A stretch of 40,877 nt of DNA, taken from NCBI GenBank assembly GCA_903859815.1, contig CAIOOA010000104.1:1-40877 (forward strand), in the 5' to 3' direction. The stretch is from an uncultured Methylococcaceae bacterium. GTDB taxonomy: Bacteria; Pseudomonadota; Gammaproteobacteria; Methylococcales; Methylococcaceae. The notes under the pieces are model-generated. The model saw nothing but the letters and a program-made list of their open reading frames with translations. It had not been told where the DNA came from and did not search any database. A program made the position numbers and the translations under genes. The stretch's first letter is position 1; the number at the start of each line of letters is the position of its first letter. This document shows positions 32,086-40,877 of this stretch, in pieces.

Positions 32086-34389
32086 TTGAATGAAATTTTG
32101 TCTTCCAACAAAGCTTTTTCTCTAAAACTGCATTTGACCGCAGTAGCGGGGATAATATCCGCGCAACAATTTTCGACACTCCCGCCGTTTTGGGTCATCG
32201 TTTGTGGCTTGATTGTAGCTGTGGGTCTGTGGCTTGCGCAGTGGCGGATGCTTGCCGTTTTCCTGCTTGGAATGGTGTGGGCTTTGAGTTTTGCCAGTTT
32301 ACGTCAGCAAGACCTGTTATCTTCGGTATTGGAAAGACAGGATGTGTTAGTCGAAGGCAGGGTTGCCGACATTCCCATTGATTTTGACCAGGGTTTGCGA
32401 TTTGTCTTGCGTACCGAAGCAGTCTTGGAACCCATGGGGGCTACATTGCCGTCTCAGTTCCGTCTCAGTTGGTATAAGAAGGATGCAAAGGTAAAGGCCG
32501 GCGAGCTTTGGCGTTTGCGGGTTCGCTTGAAGCGCCCACATGGTTTTTTCAATCCGGGGGGGATGGATTATGAACTGTGGATGTTCTCCCAAGCGCTTGG
32601 GGCCAACGGCTATGTCCGCGAAGATGCCGCTAACAAGAAGTTGGATGATGCCCCTAGTTTTTCGCTTCAGGGCAACAGGCAAAAACTTTATGATCTGCTG
32701 AGCAATACCCTGGCTGGCAGTGATATGGCCGGCATTGTCATTGCCTTGGTCATGGGTGCGGAAAACGCCATCAGTCAAGCGCAATGGGATGTTTTGCGTC
32801 GCACTGGCACGGCCCATTTGGTGGCTATTTCCGGTTCCCATATCAGCTTAATCAGCGGCATGGTCTTCTTGCTGGTGCGCTTTGCTTGCTCAAGATTGGG
32901 GGTCAAGCGCCACCCGCCTCAAAGCATAGCGGCAATGGCGGCTTTCATTGCGGCCTTGTTGTATGCGGCATTGGCGGATTTTGCCATACCCACGCAAAGG
33001 GCGTTGATCATGATCTTTATCGTCATGGTGGCGATCATCACCCAGCGCAATGTCAGGCCAATCCCCACGCTTGCCTTGGCCTTGTTTGCAGTCAGTGTAT
33101 GCGACCCTTGGGCGGTATTGGCTCCGGGGTTTTGGTTGTCCTTTGGTGCGGTCGCGCTCATCCTGCTGGTAATTGCCGGTCGTCTGCGACCGTCGGGTTG
33201 GTGGGCAGATTTATGCAAGATCAATTGGGCAACGTCGTTGGGTTTGGCTCCGCTCTTACTGATTTTTTTCCAGCAAGTTTCTTTGATTTCCCCCATAGCC
33301 AATCTGTTAGCCGTGCCAACCATAGGATTTGCGCTAACGCCGGTATGTCTGGTGGGTGCGCTCTTGCTTGGCATTATTCCGCCGGTGGGAGAGTTAATAT
33401 TGCATGGGTCGGAATTTATGCTGGGATGTATTTGGTGGGTGCTGGAAAGGCTCTCCGCCTTGCCTTGGTCGCAGTGGCAACATGCCTCGCCGCCCGCTTG
33501 GACTTTACCGCTCGCTTTGTTGGGTTCGGCACTGTTATTGGCTCCAAAGGGCATTCCGTCCCGTTGGCTGGGTTTGGTGATGCTGATTCCTGCTTTGACC
33601 CATGTGCCGCGACCGCCCGAGACAGGCCATTTCCGGCTGACCCTGCTGGATGTCGGTCAGGCGTTGGCCGGTGTCGTGCAAACTAAACAGCATAATTTAG
33701 TGTTTGACACGGGTGCGAAGCTAGGCAAAAACTTTGACACGGGGGAAGCGGTCGTCGGGCCGTTTCTAAGGCAGCAGGGCATGAACGCGATTGATGTGTT
33801 AGTGGTCAGTCATGGTGACAATGACCATATAGGCGGGGCGGACTCCCTTTTACAAGATTTTGCCGTTGGTCAAATCTATAGTAGTGTGCCAGACAAATTG
33901 CCCGCCCCAGTGGAACCTTGTCGTAACGGATTAAGTTGGGAATGGGATGGTGTCCGTTTCGACCTATTGTCGCCATTTGGCACCTTAGGCAACGAAAATG
34001 ACAATTCTTGTGTGCTGAGGGTCAGTTCGCCCTTCGGTTCCGTGTTGTTCACGGGCGACATCGAAAAGAACGCGGAGGCCAAACTGGTGGAACACTATGG
34101 CGAAAACTTGCAGACCGACATCTTGATCGCCCCGCACCATGGCAGCAAAACCTCATCCAGCAAAGCATTCCTGGATGCTGTGAAGCCGGCTTATGTGTTG
34201 ATTCCCATAGGCTATCTCAACCGCTGGAATTTCCCGCATCCCGATGTCATGAAGCGGTATCAGTCAATGAACGCCACTGTGTTGGATTCGGCGCATTCCG
34301 GGTCCATCACGGTCGAGCCAAGCGTGTCATTGCCAGAATCTTACCGTCAAATACATGGACGTTATTGGAACGCCAAACCCGATCATTGA
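32086..34389 (+). CDS. comEC: ComEC/Rec2-type DNA-uptake channel
   Basis: A 767-residue protein. It has an N-terminal OB-like region (DVLVEGRVADIPIDFDQGLR and so on), a multi-helix Competence domain (about 220-480, with GTAHLVAISGSHISLISGM), and a C-terminal metallo-beta-lactamase-like domain with LLDVGQALAG, VVSHGDNDHIGG (about 570-582) and APHHGS. It forms the inner-membrane channel for single-stranded DNA in natural transformation. The start is TTG at 32086, because no ATG lies in frame before the first membrane segments. It is divergent from the DUF2062 gene. Confidence 0.92.
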   Translation: MNEILSSNKAFSLKLHLTAVAGIISAQQFSTLPPFWVIVCGLIVAVGLWLAQWRMLAVFLLGMVWALSFASLRQQDLLSSVLERQDVLVEGRVADIPIDFDQGLRFVLRTEAVLEPMGATLPSQFRLSWYKKDAKVKAGELWRLRVRLKRPHGFFNPGGMDYELWMFSQALGANGYVREDAANKKLDDAPSFSLQGNRQKLYDLLSNTLAGSDMAGIVIALVMGAENAISQAQWDVLRRTGTAHLVAISGSHISLISGMVFLLVRFACSRLGVKRHPPQSIAAMAAFIAALLYAALADFAIPTQRALIMIFIVMVAIITQRNVRPIPTLALALFAVSVCDPWAVLAPGFWLSFGAVALILLVIAGRLRPSGWWADLCKINWATSLGLAPLLLIFFQQVSLISPIANLLAVPTIGFALTPVCLVGALLLGIIPPVGELILHGSEFMLGCIWWVLERLSALPWSQWQHASPPAWTLPLALLGSALLLAPKGIPSRWLGLVMLIPALTHVPRPPETGHFRLTLLDVGQALAGVVQTKQHNLVFDTGAKLGKNFDTGEAVVGPFLRQQGMNAIDVLVVSHGDNDHIGGADSLLQDFAVGQIYSSVPDKLPAPVEPCRNGLSWEWDGVRFDLLSPFGTLGNENDNSCVLRVSSPFGSVLFTGDIEKNAEAKLVEHYGENLQTDILIAPHHGSKTSSSKAFLDAVKPAYVLIPIGYLNRWNFPHPDVMKRYQSMNATVLDSAHSGSITVEPSVSLPESYRQIHGRYWNAKPDH

Positions 34390-34572
34390 AATCGAAGGCT
34401 TTCTTGACGGAAAACGCCAATATCCTCGATCTGGGTAACAACCCTGCGGTTTGATGGTCTATGAATCTGTTAGTCCTAAACTTTCGTTAGGAATAAAATT
34501 TCTTATAAGGCCAATAGTGCCATATAAGGTAGAATAGACATCTCAAACGTATCCAAAGAGTAGGGTCAAATT

Positions 34573-35829
34573 ATGTATAGCAAGGGTATGGAAATCGCCG
34601 GTTTCGACGATGAGTTGTGGGCCGCGATACAGAACGAAGAAAAACGGCAAGAGGAACATATCGAACTGATTGCTTCAGAAAATTACGCCAGCTTGCGCGT
34701 GTTGCAAGCGCAAGGCAGTGTGCTGACCAACAAATACGCTGAAGGCTACCCCGGCAAACGCTACTACGGCGGTTGTGAATATGTTGATGTGGTGGAGACG
34801 CTTGCCATTGAACGGGCCAAAAAGCTATTTGGGGCAGATTTTGCCAATGTGCAGGCACATTCTGGTTCGCAAGCCAACGCTGCCACCTATATGGCGCTGG
34901 TCGAGCCAGGCGACACCATTTTGGGCATGAGTTTGGCCCATGGTGGACATTTGACACATGGAGCCAAAGTCAACTTTTCGGGTAAGATTTACCATGCCTA
35001 TCAGTATGGCTTGGATCCGGCGACGGGTGAAATTGACTACAACCAAGTTCATGATTTGGCTCTTCAACATAAGCCGAAAATGATTGTGGCCGGTTTCTCA
35101 GCGTATTCCCGCATCGTGGATTGGCAGCGCTTCCGCGACATTGCCGATGAAGTTGGGGCCTATTTTGTGGTGGACATGGCTCATGTGGCGGGTTTGGTGG
35201 CCGCAGGGCTTTATCCCAACCCAGTGCAAATAGCCGATGTCACCACTACCACGACGCATAAGACCTTGCGTGGTCCTCGTGGAGGCTTGATTTTGGCCAA
35301 GGCCAATCCAGACATTGAGAAAAAACTCAATTCACTGGTGTTTCCGGGCATTCAAGGTGGGCCGTTGATGCACGTCATCGCCGCCAAGGCAGTTGCCTTA
35401 CTGGAAGCTTTACAGCCTGATTTCAAGCATTACCAAGCCCAAGTGCTTGAAAATGCGAGGGCAATGGCCGAGGCATTCATCGCTCGCGGCTTCAACATTG
35501 TGTCTGGCGGCACGGACAACCATTTGTTCTTGGTCGATCTGATTTCCCACGGTTTGACCGGCAAATTGGCGGATGCAAAACTGGGCGAAGCTTTCATTAC
35601 CGTCAATAAGAATGCCGTACCCAATGATCCGCAATCGCCTTTTGTCACCAGTGGCATACGCATAGGCACACCCGCCGTGACCACCCGTGGTTTTGGCAAG
35701 GAAGAATGCGTCGAACTCACTAGTTGGGTCTGCGATGTGTTGGAAAACCCGGAAAGTGACGAAGTGATTCATCGAGTTAAGAAACAAGTGCTTGAGGTTT
35801 GCCATCGATTCCCGGTTTACCCGCAATAA
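34573..35829 (+). CDS. glyA: Serine hydroxymethyltransferase
   Basis: A 418-residue PLP enzyme that interconverts serine and glycine with tetrahydrofolate. It has [27 protein letters not shown], the [10 protein letters not shown] block, the Schiff-base motif [14 protein letters not shown] (Lys about 231) and [13 protein letters not shown] near the end. Length is normal. It is followed by a strong terminator at 35835. In many relatives nrdR lies between glyA and ribD; here the gap of 116 bases contains no gene. Confidence 0.97.
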   Translation: MYSKGMEIAGFDDELWAAIQNEEKRQEEHIELIASENYASLRVLQAQGSVLTNKYAEGYPGKRYYGGCEYVDVVETLAIERAKKLFGADFANVQAHSGSQANAATYMALVEPGDTILGMSLAHGGHLTHGAKVNFSGKIYHAYQYGLDPATGEIDYNQVHDLALQHKPKMIVAGFSAYSRIVDWQRFRDIADEVGAYFVVDMAHVAGLVAAGLYPNPVQIADVTTTTTHKTLRGPRGGLILAKANPDIEKKLNSLVFPGIQGGPLMHVIAAKAVALLEALQPDFKHYQAQVLENARAMAEAFIARGFNIVSGGTDNHLFLVDLISHGLTGKLADAKLGEAFITVNKNAVPNDPQSPFVTSGIRIGTPAVTTRGFGKEECVELTSWVCDVLENPESDEVIHRVKKQVLEVCHRFPVYPQ

Positions 35830-35834
35830 CAGCA

Positions 35835-35867
35835 GGGGCGGGTTTGAAACCCGCCCCTTTGCTTTTT
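35835..35867 (+). terminator. Intrinsic terminator after glyA
   Basis: GGGGCGGGTTT (35835-35845) and AAACCCGCCCC (35847-35857) form an 11-bp stem with a one-base centre in the palindrome (a 4-5 base loop in practice). TTTGCTTTTT follows. Confidence 0.9.
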
Positions 35868-35945
35868 GGGGTGTGTCTACAGCATTCCTGTTTGGTAGGA
35901 AAATGGTGATGTAGCCAACCCATTACATTCTCTTCATTTTAAGAC

Positions 35946-37049
35946 ATGAACATCATTCCTGAAGATGCGCAATTCATGGCCCAAGCCATACGCTTGGCGG
36001 AACGCGGTTTCAACACGACTTCACCCAATCCCCGGGTTGGATGTGTGATCGTGCGAGACGGAAAGGTCGTGGGTGAAGGCTGGCACGAGCGGGCTGGCCA
36101 ACCCCATGCCGAAGTGCTGGCTTTGCAAGCTGCCGGTGAACTGGCGCGGGGAGGGACTGCGTATGTCAGCCTGGAACCCTGTTGCCATCAAGGCAAGACA
36201 CCGCCCTGCACACAAGCCCTGATTCATGCCGGGGTCAGTCGGGTGGTAGCAGCCATGACCGATCCGAATCCTTTGGTGGCTGGCAAAGGCTTGAAAATGT
36301 TGCAGGAGGCCGGTATCGAAACCTCCCTCGGTTTGATGGAAACAGAGGCCAAGGCACTCAATCCCGGATTTGTTAAACGAATGGCGACGGGCCGGCCTTG
36401 GCTCTTCAGCAAATTGGCGATGAGTTTGGATGGGCGCACGGCGATGGCCTCGGGGGAAAGCCGCTGGATCACCGGGCCGGAAGCCCGGCACGATGTTCAT
36501 CGTTTGCGCGCACGGAGTTGCGCGATTCTTACCGGTATTGGGACCATTTTGGCCGATGATCCGTTCTTAACGGCAAGGTATTCGGCTCATGACCCTAATG
36601 TCCGCCAACCGGCCCGTATTGTGGTGGATTCACGCTTTCGATTGCCACCCACTGCCAAATTGTTGAGCCAACCCGGTCGTACCTTGCTGTTAGGCTTGGA
36701 AGCAGAAGCCGCGAAAGCCCAAGCTTTGCGGGAAGCAGGGGCGGAAATCCATTTTCTACCCGCCGGCTTGGATGGAAGAGTCGATTTGAATGCTGCAATC
36801 GAATTGCTTGGTCAACTTCAATTTAACGAAGTCATGGTGGAGGCGGGCGCGACCCTAAACGGCGAATTGCTGCGGGATGGTTTAGTGGATGAATATGTGG
36901 TTTATCTGGCCCCGTCTATTCTAGGAGACGAAGGCAGGGGATTGTTTCATTTGCCGGGTTTGGAGTGTATGGCGGATCGGTTTGAGTTGATTATAAAGGA
37001 TGTACGGAGCGTGGGGAATGATATTCGAATAGCGCTAAAAAGAGCTTGA
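35946..37049 (+). CDS. ribD: RibD, riboflavin pathway deaminase/reductase
   Basis: A 367-residue bifunctional enzyme. The N-terminal deaminase has the zinc motif HAEVLA (H54, E56) and PCCHQGKTPPC (C79, C88). The C-terminal reductase has KLAMSLDGRTAMASGESRWI and a later VMVEAGATLNGELL. It performs the second and third steps of riboflavin synthesis from GTP. A terminator separates it from glyA. The expected next gene ribE is displaced by an ATPase/nuclease pair. Confidence 0.96.
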   Translation: MNIIPEDAQFMAQAIRLAERGFNTTSPNPRVGCVIVRDGKVVGEGWHERAGQPHAEVLALQAAGELARGGTAYVSLEPCCHQGKTPPCTQALIHAGVSRVVAAMTDPNPLVAGKGLKMLQEAGIETSLGLMETEAKALNPGFVKRMATGRPWLFSKLAMSLDGRTAMASGESRWITGPEARHDVHRLRARSCAILTGIGTILADDPFLTARYSAHDPNVRQPARIVVDSRFRLPPTAKLLSQPGRTLLLGLEAEAAKAQALREAGAEIHFLPAGLDGRVDLNAAIELLGQLQFNEVMVEAGATLNGELLRDGLVDEYVVYLAPSILGDEGRGLFHLPGLECMADRFELIIKDVRSVGNDIRIALKRA

Positions 37050-37099
37050 GCTAAAATGGAATTGACAGAAGCTATTTAGTATCGAGTTATCAAACAATA

Positions 37100-38152
37100 G
37101 TGGCTGAAATGGGAAAAATTACCCGACTTGAATTAGAAAACTTTACTTGCTTTGAAAAATTGGATTTGGAATTTTCCGAAGGCGTAAATATATTGATTGG
37201 TGTCAATGGAACTGGCAAGACGCATATATTGAAAGTGCTGTACGCGGCTTGTGCAATTACCGTTGGGAAGGGAATGGGTAAGCATATTTCTGCTGAACTT
37301 TGTAGCATTTTTAACCCTTTTGCAAATGGACTGGGGCGTCTTGCCCGTCGTCCGATTGAACGAGGTCAAACAACCAAAATCAAGATTTGCAGGGATAATG
37401 GCGTAACTCTAGACTTATTGTTTTTACCAACATCAGATGATTACTATTTAAAAGAACATGAGGAAAAAGGAAGCCCTAAATGGTCTGAAGAATCATTGGA
37501 AAGTGTTTACATCCCAGTTAAAGAAATGTTAGCCCATGCTCCAGGCTTTATTTCTCTGAATCATAAGCGTGAAATTTCTTTTGAGGAAGTCTACGTCAAT
37601 GTCATCACGCAAGCTTATTTGCCAAAGTTAAGAAAATTGCCAAATCTTGAATATGAAAAAATCTTCAGAGAATTGGGCAAGGCAATAAACGGAGAAGTCA
37701 TTCTTAAAGGCGAACATTTTTTTCTGAAAAATGAACAAGGCGAACTTGAATTTAGCTTGTTAGCGGAGGGAGTGCGTAAACTGGCTCTCATTTGGTTGTT
37801 AATTCAAAACGGATCATTGAATCCGGGTTCCATACTATTTTGGGACGAACCAGAGGCCAATCTTAACCCTTCCTTGCTTGGTCTAGTGGTTGAAACTTTA
37901 TTGGAATTGCAACGTCAAGGAGTACAGATATTCTTGACCACGCATAATTATGTATTACTCAAAGAATTTGATTTGCGCAAGAAAAAAGACGATGCCGTCC
38001 GCTATATTTCCTTGTTTCGAGAGAAAGACTCCGAACCGGTTTTCTCGCATTCTACTGACGAATACCTAGCCATCAATCCTAATGCAATTGCTGGTACATT
38101 CAGCGATCTTTATAAGCGTGATATCAGTCGCGCCTTGCAGGTAAGCCAATAA
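37100..38152 (+). CDS. AAA-family (SMC/OLD-like) ATPase, defence candidate
   Basis: A 350-residue ATPase. It starts with KITRLELENFTCFEKLDLEF, has Walker A GVNGTGKT (34-41), a middle insertion with FISLNHKREIS, a signature-like LLAEGVRKLALIW, Walker B ILFWDEPEANLNPS (about 245-258) and a TTHNY switch. This is the compact ABC-type head found in OLD/AAA_21 defence ATPases. Its stop overlaps the next ATG (TAATG), so the two are coupled. It lies between ribD and ribE and is more AT-rich than its neighbours, with many AAA, GAA and ATT codons, suggesting acquisition. A role in DNA repair or phage restriction is inferred. Confidence 0.8.
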   Translation: MAEMGKITRLELENFTCFEKLDLEFSEGVNILIGVNGTGKTHILKVLYAACAITVGKGMGKHISAELCSIFNPFANGLGRLARRPIERGQTTKIKICRDNGVTLDLLFLPTSDDYYLKEHEEKGSPKWSEESLESVYIPVKEMLAHAPGFISLNHKREISFEEVYVNVITQAYLPKLRKLPNLEYEKIFRELGKAINGEVILKGEHFFLKNEQGELEFSLLAEGVRKLALIWLLIQNGSLNPGSILFWDEPEANLNPSLLGLVVETLLELQRQGVQIFLTTHNYVLLKEFDLRKKKDDAVRYISLFREKDSEPVFSHSTDEYLAINPNAIAGTFSDLYKRDISRALQVSQ

Positions 38153-38685
38153 TGCTTATGCGAGAAGGCGAACTAGAATTTGATTTTGTTGATGTGCTGT
38201 CAGAACGACTCGATGATAAACAAAAGCCACAACCCCATGGGTTGCAGCTTGTGGATTTCATTATTGAAGAACCTAAAAGAATATTAATGGTTGAAATCAA
38301 AGACCCTTCTTGTAAGCCTAAGGGAAATGATGAGAAAGCATTGGCTGGAATCAATAGTCAGCGCCAGCAATTTGTCACTAAAATTAATAACGGCGAATTG
38401 ATTAATCATGAACTGGTGCCAAAAGCACGAGATAGCTATACCTATCTCCATTTAATGAAACGATGCGACAAACCAATTTTGTATGTCTTTGTATTGGGTG
38501 TGGAGCAGCTTGTTATAGATGTACCTAACTTATTAGTTGAATTTAAGCGAGAATTGCTTGCTAGATTACTCCAAGAAGCCGAACAACCATGGGCAAGACG
38601 TTATGTGTCTGATTGTTTAGTTCTTACTGAAAAAACTTGGTTAGAGACATTTCCACAATATCCTTTGGCTAGAATAGCTTACTAA
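38152..38685 (+). CDS. PD-(D/E)XK-like nuclease partner of the ATPase
   Basis: A 177-residue protein. D35 in QLVDFIIEE and E48-x-K50 in ILMVEIKD match the D-x(n)-E-x-K active site of the PD-(D/E)XK superfamily. The remainder is helical (DSYTYLHLMKRC, LVEFKRELLARLLQEAEQPW). The ATG overlaps the ATPase stop by one base. An ATPase plus nuclease in tight coupling is typical of two-gene restriction or abortive-infection modules, though I do not recognise a named system. An alternative is that the fold is non-catalytic and regulatory. Confidence 0.65.
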   Translation: MLMREGELEFDFVDVLSERLDDKQKPQPHGLQLVDFIIEEPKRILMVEIKDPSCKPKGNDEKALAGINSQRQQFVTKINNGELINHELVPKARDSYTYLHLMKRCDKPILYVFVLGVEQLVIDVPNLLVEFKRELLARLLQEAEQPWARRYVSDCLVLTEKTWLETFPQYPLARIAY

Positions 38686-38732
38686 TTGTTTCTGGCCGCC
38701 GATTTTCTTTTCATTTCCCTATTTACTCATTT

Positions 38733-39386
38733 ATGTTCACCGGCATCATACAATCCATAGGCTCACTAGCCAACATCGAATCCAAAGGCGGGGATTCCCG
38801 CCTCACCATAGCCACCGGCAAACTGCCATTAAGCGACGCGAAACTGGGCGATAGCATCGCCGTCAGCGGGGTGTGCTTGACGGCGGTGGAACTTGGGGAC
38901 GGGCGGTTTAGCGCCGACGTGTCCCGCGAAACCTTGAGCCGAACCACGTTAGGCAAACTGAAGTCAGGCTCCCGCGTCAATTTGGAATTGGCACTGACAC
39001 CCACGACCCGGCTTGGAGGGCATATCGTCTCCGGTCATGTGGACGGGGTGGGCGAGGTGGTCAGTCGTAGTGCCGATGCTCGCTCCTGGCGTTTCGTCAT
39101 CGAAGCCCCCGCCAACTTGGCGAAATATATTGCCGAAAAAGGCTCCATTTGTGTGGATGGGGTCAGCCTGACCGTCAATGGAGTGGATGGCAAGCGCTTT
39201 GATTTGAACATCGTGCCGCATACTTTGGCGGAGACGACCCTGGATGAATTCCAACCGGGACGCAAAGTCAATTTGGAGGTGGACTTGCTGGCCCGTTATC
39301 TGGAGCGCTTGATGATGGGCGAGAAAGCCGCTTATTCCAGCGGCGGGGTCACCGAAGAATTACTCGCCAATTCCGGGTTTTATTAG
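38733..39386 (+). CDS. ribE: Riboflavin synthase alpha chain
   Basis: A 217-residue protein made of two lumazine-binding repeats. The first starts MFTGIIQSIGSLANIE and contains SIAVSGVCLTAV. The second starts GGHIVSGHVDGVGEV and contains SICVDGVSLTVNGV, with LNIVPHTLAETTL at the end. It dismutates two dimethyl-ribityllumazines to riboflavin. It is followed by ribBA after a 71-base gap and is separated from ribD by the ATPase/nuclease pair. Confidence 0.96.
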   Translation: MFTGIIQSIGSLANIESKGGDSRLTIATGKLPLSDAKLGDSIAVSGVCLTAVELGDGRFSADVSRETLSRTTLGKLKSGSRVNLELALTPTTRLGGHIVSGHVDGVGEVVSRSADARSWRFVIEAPANLAKYIAEKGSICVDGVSLTVNGVDGKRFDLNIVPHTLAETTLDEFQPGRKVNLEVDLLARYLERLMMGEKAAYSSGGVTEELLANSGFY

Positions 39387-39457
39387 AGTGGGTGGCTGCA
39401 CTAGGGTTGCCGCGCCAAAAACTTAATCGAACAAAACAACTATTGAAAACACCGTAA

Positions 39458-40567
39458 ATGAATACGATAGAAGAAATCATAGAAGACATACGCTTAGGGA
39501 AAATGGTCGTCATCATGGACGACGAGGACCGCGAAAACGAGGGGGATTTGGTATTGGCGGCAGTCTATACTCGACCAGAGGATGTCAATTTCATGGCTCG
39601 TTATGGTAGGGGTTTGATTTGCCTGACTTTGACTAGGGAGCGCTGCCAGCAATTGCGTTTGCCATTGATGGTGAACGAGAACAAAACCCCGCACTCCACC
39701 AATTTCACTGTCTCGATAGAGGCGGCGTCGGGGGTCACTACCGGCATTTCCGCTGCTGACCGGGCGCGCACCATCCAATGTGCGGTCGCCCCGCAAGCCA
39801 AGCCGGATGATTTGGTCCAACCGGGCCATGTGTTTCCTTTGATGGCGCAACCGGGTGGAGTGCTGAACCGGGCCGGCCATACCGAGGCGGGCTGTGATTT
39901 GGCTCGTCTTGCCGGTTGCGAACCGGCGGCGGTGATCGTGGAAATCCTCAACGAAGAAGGTTCGATGGCGCGGCGGCCTGAGTTGGAGGTTTTTGCCAAG
40001 CAGCATGGTTTGAAGATCGGAACCATTGCCGATTTGATCCATTACCGCATACAAAACGAACAAACGATAGAGCGCATTTGTTCGTGTGATTTTCCCACCG
40101 AATTTGGACAGTTCAGACTCCATGCCTATCAGGATTTGATCGACAACAATCTGCATTTGGCGCTGACGATGGGGCAGATTTCTGGTGAAGAGCCAGTGTT
40201 GGTGCGGGTGCATGGTAGAAGTTTATTGTGCGATTTGTTCAGCGGCAAGCGGGAAGTAACGGCTTTTCCGATACGCAAAGCCATGCAAAAAATTGCCGAG
40301 GAGGGCCGTGGATTATTGGTGGTGATTCGCAAGGAGGAAGATGCAAAATCCTTGGTCGAACGCATCCATCAGTACGGCATGGAGGATATTGGCGTGGAGA
40401 TTCCCGCAGGCGATGCAGACCGCGACGATTGGCGCACGACAGGCACGGGCGCACAAATCTTGGCTGATTTAGGGGTCCGCAAGCTTCGTGTGATGGGTTC
40501 GCCCAAAAAGTATCTTGGGCTTTCAGGGTATGGGCTGGAAGTGGTTGAGAATGTCGTATTTGATTGA
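39458..40567 (+). CDS. ribBA: RibB (DHBP synthase) with a degenerate GTP-cyclohydrolase II domain
   Basis: A 369-residue protein. Residues 1-200 are a 3,4-dihydroxybutanone-4-phosphate synthase with DDEDRENEGD (21-30), TNFTVSIEAASGVTTGISAADR in segments and RAGHTEAGCDLARLAG. Residues 205-369 align with GTP cyclohydrolase II but lack its zinc cysteines: the usual C-x(10)-C-x-C is replaced by VRVHGRSLLCDLFSGKR with one Cys. The second domain is therefore probably inactive, and GTP cyclohydrolase activity must come from a separate RibA. The C-terminal GSPKKYLGLSGYGLEVVE is retained. Confidence 0.92.
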   Translation: MNTIEEIIEDIRLGKMVVIMDDEDRENEGDLVLAAVYTRPEDVNFMARYGRGLICLTLTRERCQQLRLPLMVNENKTPHSTNFTVSIEAASGVTTGISAADRARTIQCAVAPQAKPDDLVQPGHVFPLMAQPGGVLNRAGHTEAGCDLARLAGCEPAAVIVEILNEEGSMARRPELEVFAKQHGLKIGTIADLIHYRIQNEQTIERICSCDFPTEFGQFRLHAYQDLIDNNLHLALTMGQISGEEPVLVRVHGRSLLCDLFSGKREVTAFPIRKAMQKIAEEGRGLLVVIRKEEDAKSLVERIHQYGMEDIGVEIPAGDADRDDWRTTGTGAQILADLGVRKLRVMGSPKKYLGLSGYGLEVVENVVFD

Positions 40568-40829
40568 GTTATTTAGTCAATTGACACAAAGTTTGGGGCT
40601 GAGCTTAATCCAAGCTTCCGACCAGCAATGGGTGGTAATACCTGAATGGGAGTTGCTGGTATTTGTGCTCATGTTAGGTTTGATCTTTGCAATGCTGCAA
40701 GCGAAACGAAAGCGAACGGAATTGGCCCGACAAGAGTTACACTCACGGTTCGCCCATTTTAACGGCCAGTTTCCCGGATTGCATTTCAATCCCTTGGTAG
40801 ATTGTCGGCGGGAATCCGATCAACCCTAA
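40551..40829 (+). CDS. Small single-span membrane protein (uncertain)
   Basis: A 92-residue frame whose ATG (40551) overlaps the end of ribBA by 17 bases. One hydrophobic segment (WELLVFVLMLGLIFAMLQAK, about residues 33-52) is followed by a strongly basic RKRTELARQELHSR stretch, a plausible inner-membrane anchor. No recognised family. It is adjacent to ribBA in the same direction, where ribH often lies. The segment and overlap give moderate support; it may be a chance frame. Confidence 0.4.
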   Translation: MSYLIELFSQLTQSLGLSLIQASDQQWVVIPEWELLVFVLMLGLIFAMLQAKRKRTELARQELHSRFAHFNGQFPGLHFNPLVDCRRESDQP

Positions 40830-40830
40830 A

Positions 40831-40877
40831 ATGCGCGTCTGCACGGCATTCAATGCGGTCATGCAGTACCGGTCAAC
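40831..40877 (+). CDS. Possible start of a further gene, cut by the window
   Basis: An ATG at 40831, one base after the previous stop, opens a frame reading MRVCTAFNAVMQYRS to the window edge. It is too short to classify. No clear ribosome binding site is visible, though CCCTAAAATG fits translational coupling. Confidence 0.25.
   Translation, partial: MRVCTAFNAVMQYRS

Noticed and set aside
32784-33686. A 300-codon forward frame inside comEC
   Set aside because: An out-of-phase shadow of the comEC membrane region, with Cys/His-rich composition typical of misread codons.
35860-35945. FMN riboswitch before ribD
   Set aside because: No conserved FMN-aptamer segments are visible in the short leader between the glyA terminator and ribD.
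39494-40213. A 239-codon minus-strand frame opposite ribBA
   Set aside because: Antisense to a recognised riboflavin gene; no motif.

Overview
The window looks like a chromosomal piece of a gammaproteobacterium with about 50% G+C. Supporting genes are a divergent bamE/fur pair, LolC/LolD lipoprotein export, gltX followed by tRNA-Ala and tRNA-Glu, glyA, a ribD/ribE/ribBA set, a PEP-CTERM exported protein and ovothiol biosynthesis. A Methylococcales-like bacterium would fit, but nothing here proves it.

Layout. 1-5.2 kb is accessory: the tail of a formylglycine-generating-enzyme (FGE) fold protein cut by the window edge, a Phd-type antitoxin whose toxin is reduced to a 15-codon stub, a small membrane protein, a large metallophosphoesterase-STAND-TPR protein on the minus strand, and an orphan antitoxin. 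5.2-6.7 kb holds a class D beta-lactamase and a secreted beta-rich protein. 6.6-11.1 kb is a zinc-acquisition block on the minus strand: zur, a ZnuD-like TonB receptor, a COG0523 GTPase and an overlapping His/Met-rich microprotein. Two palindromes resembling Zur boxes lie in it, and a decayed second copy of the receptor 3' end lies beyond it. 11.2-15.0 kb, divergent from zur, is ovoA-ovoB followed by a DUF4160/DUF2442 pair. 15.1-18.0 kb holds a cytochrome c, two tRNAs, gltX and a DUF4258/DUF2283 pair. 18.0-20.0 kb is repeat-rich around one PEP-CTERM gene. 20-25 kb has an AmmeMemoRadiSam radical SAM enzyme, an unknown lipoprotein, a coiled-coil nuclease-like protein, a ROK sugar kinase and a small unknown. 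24.6-34.4 kb is core: bamE/fur, lolC/lolD, a large GGDEF-EAL sensor, a DUF2062 protein and comEC. 34.5-40.9 kb is glyA, ribD, ribE, ribBA and a small membrane protein, with an AAA ATPase plus PD-(D/E)XK-like nuclease pair between ribD and ribE.

The most notable points are: (1) a non-autonomous transposon-like repeat family with terminal inverted repeats and, for two copies, recognisable 9-bp target duplications; (2) the zinc block sharing its divergent regulatory region, with a strong Zur-box-like palindrome, with the ovothiol genes; (3) two candidate defence or conflict modules, the phosphoesterase-STAND protein and the ATPase/nuclease pair in the riboflavin cluster; (4) an FGE-fold C-terminus whose codon pattern resembles a diversity-generating-retroelement target; (5) a 43-bp tandem array next to the PEP-CTERM gene. 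All assignments come from reading the sequence; no database search was run.
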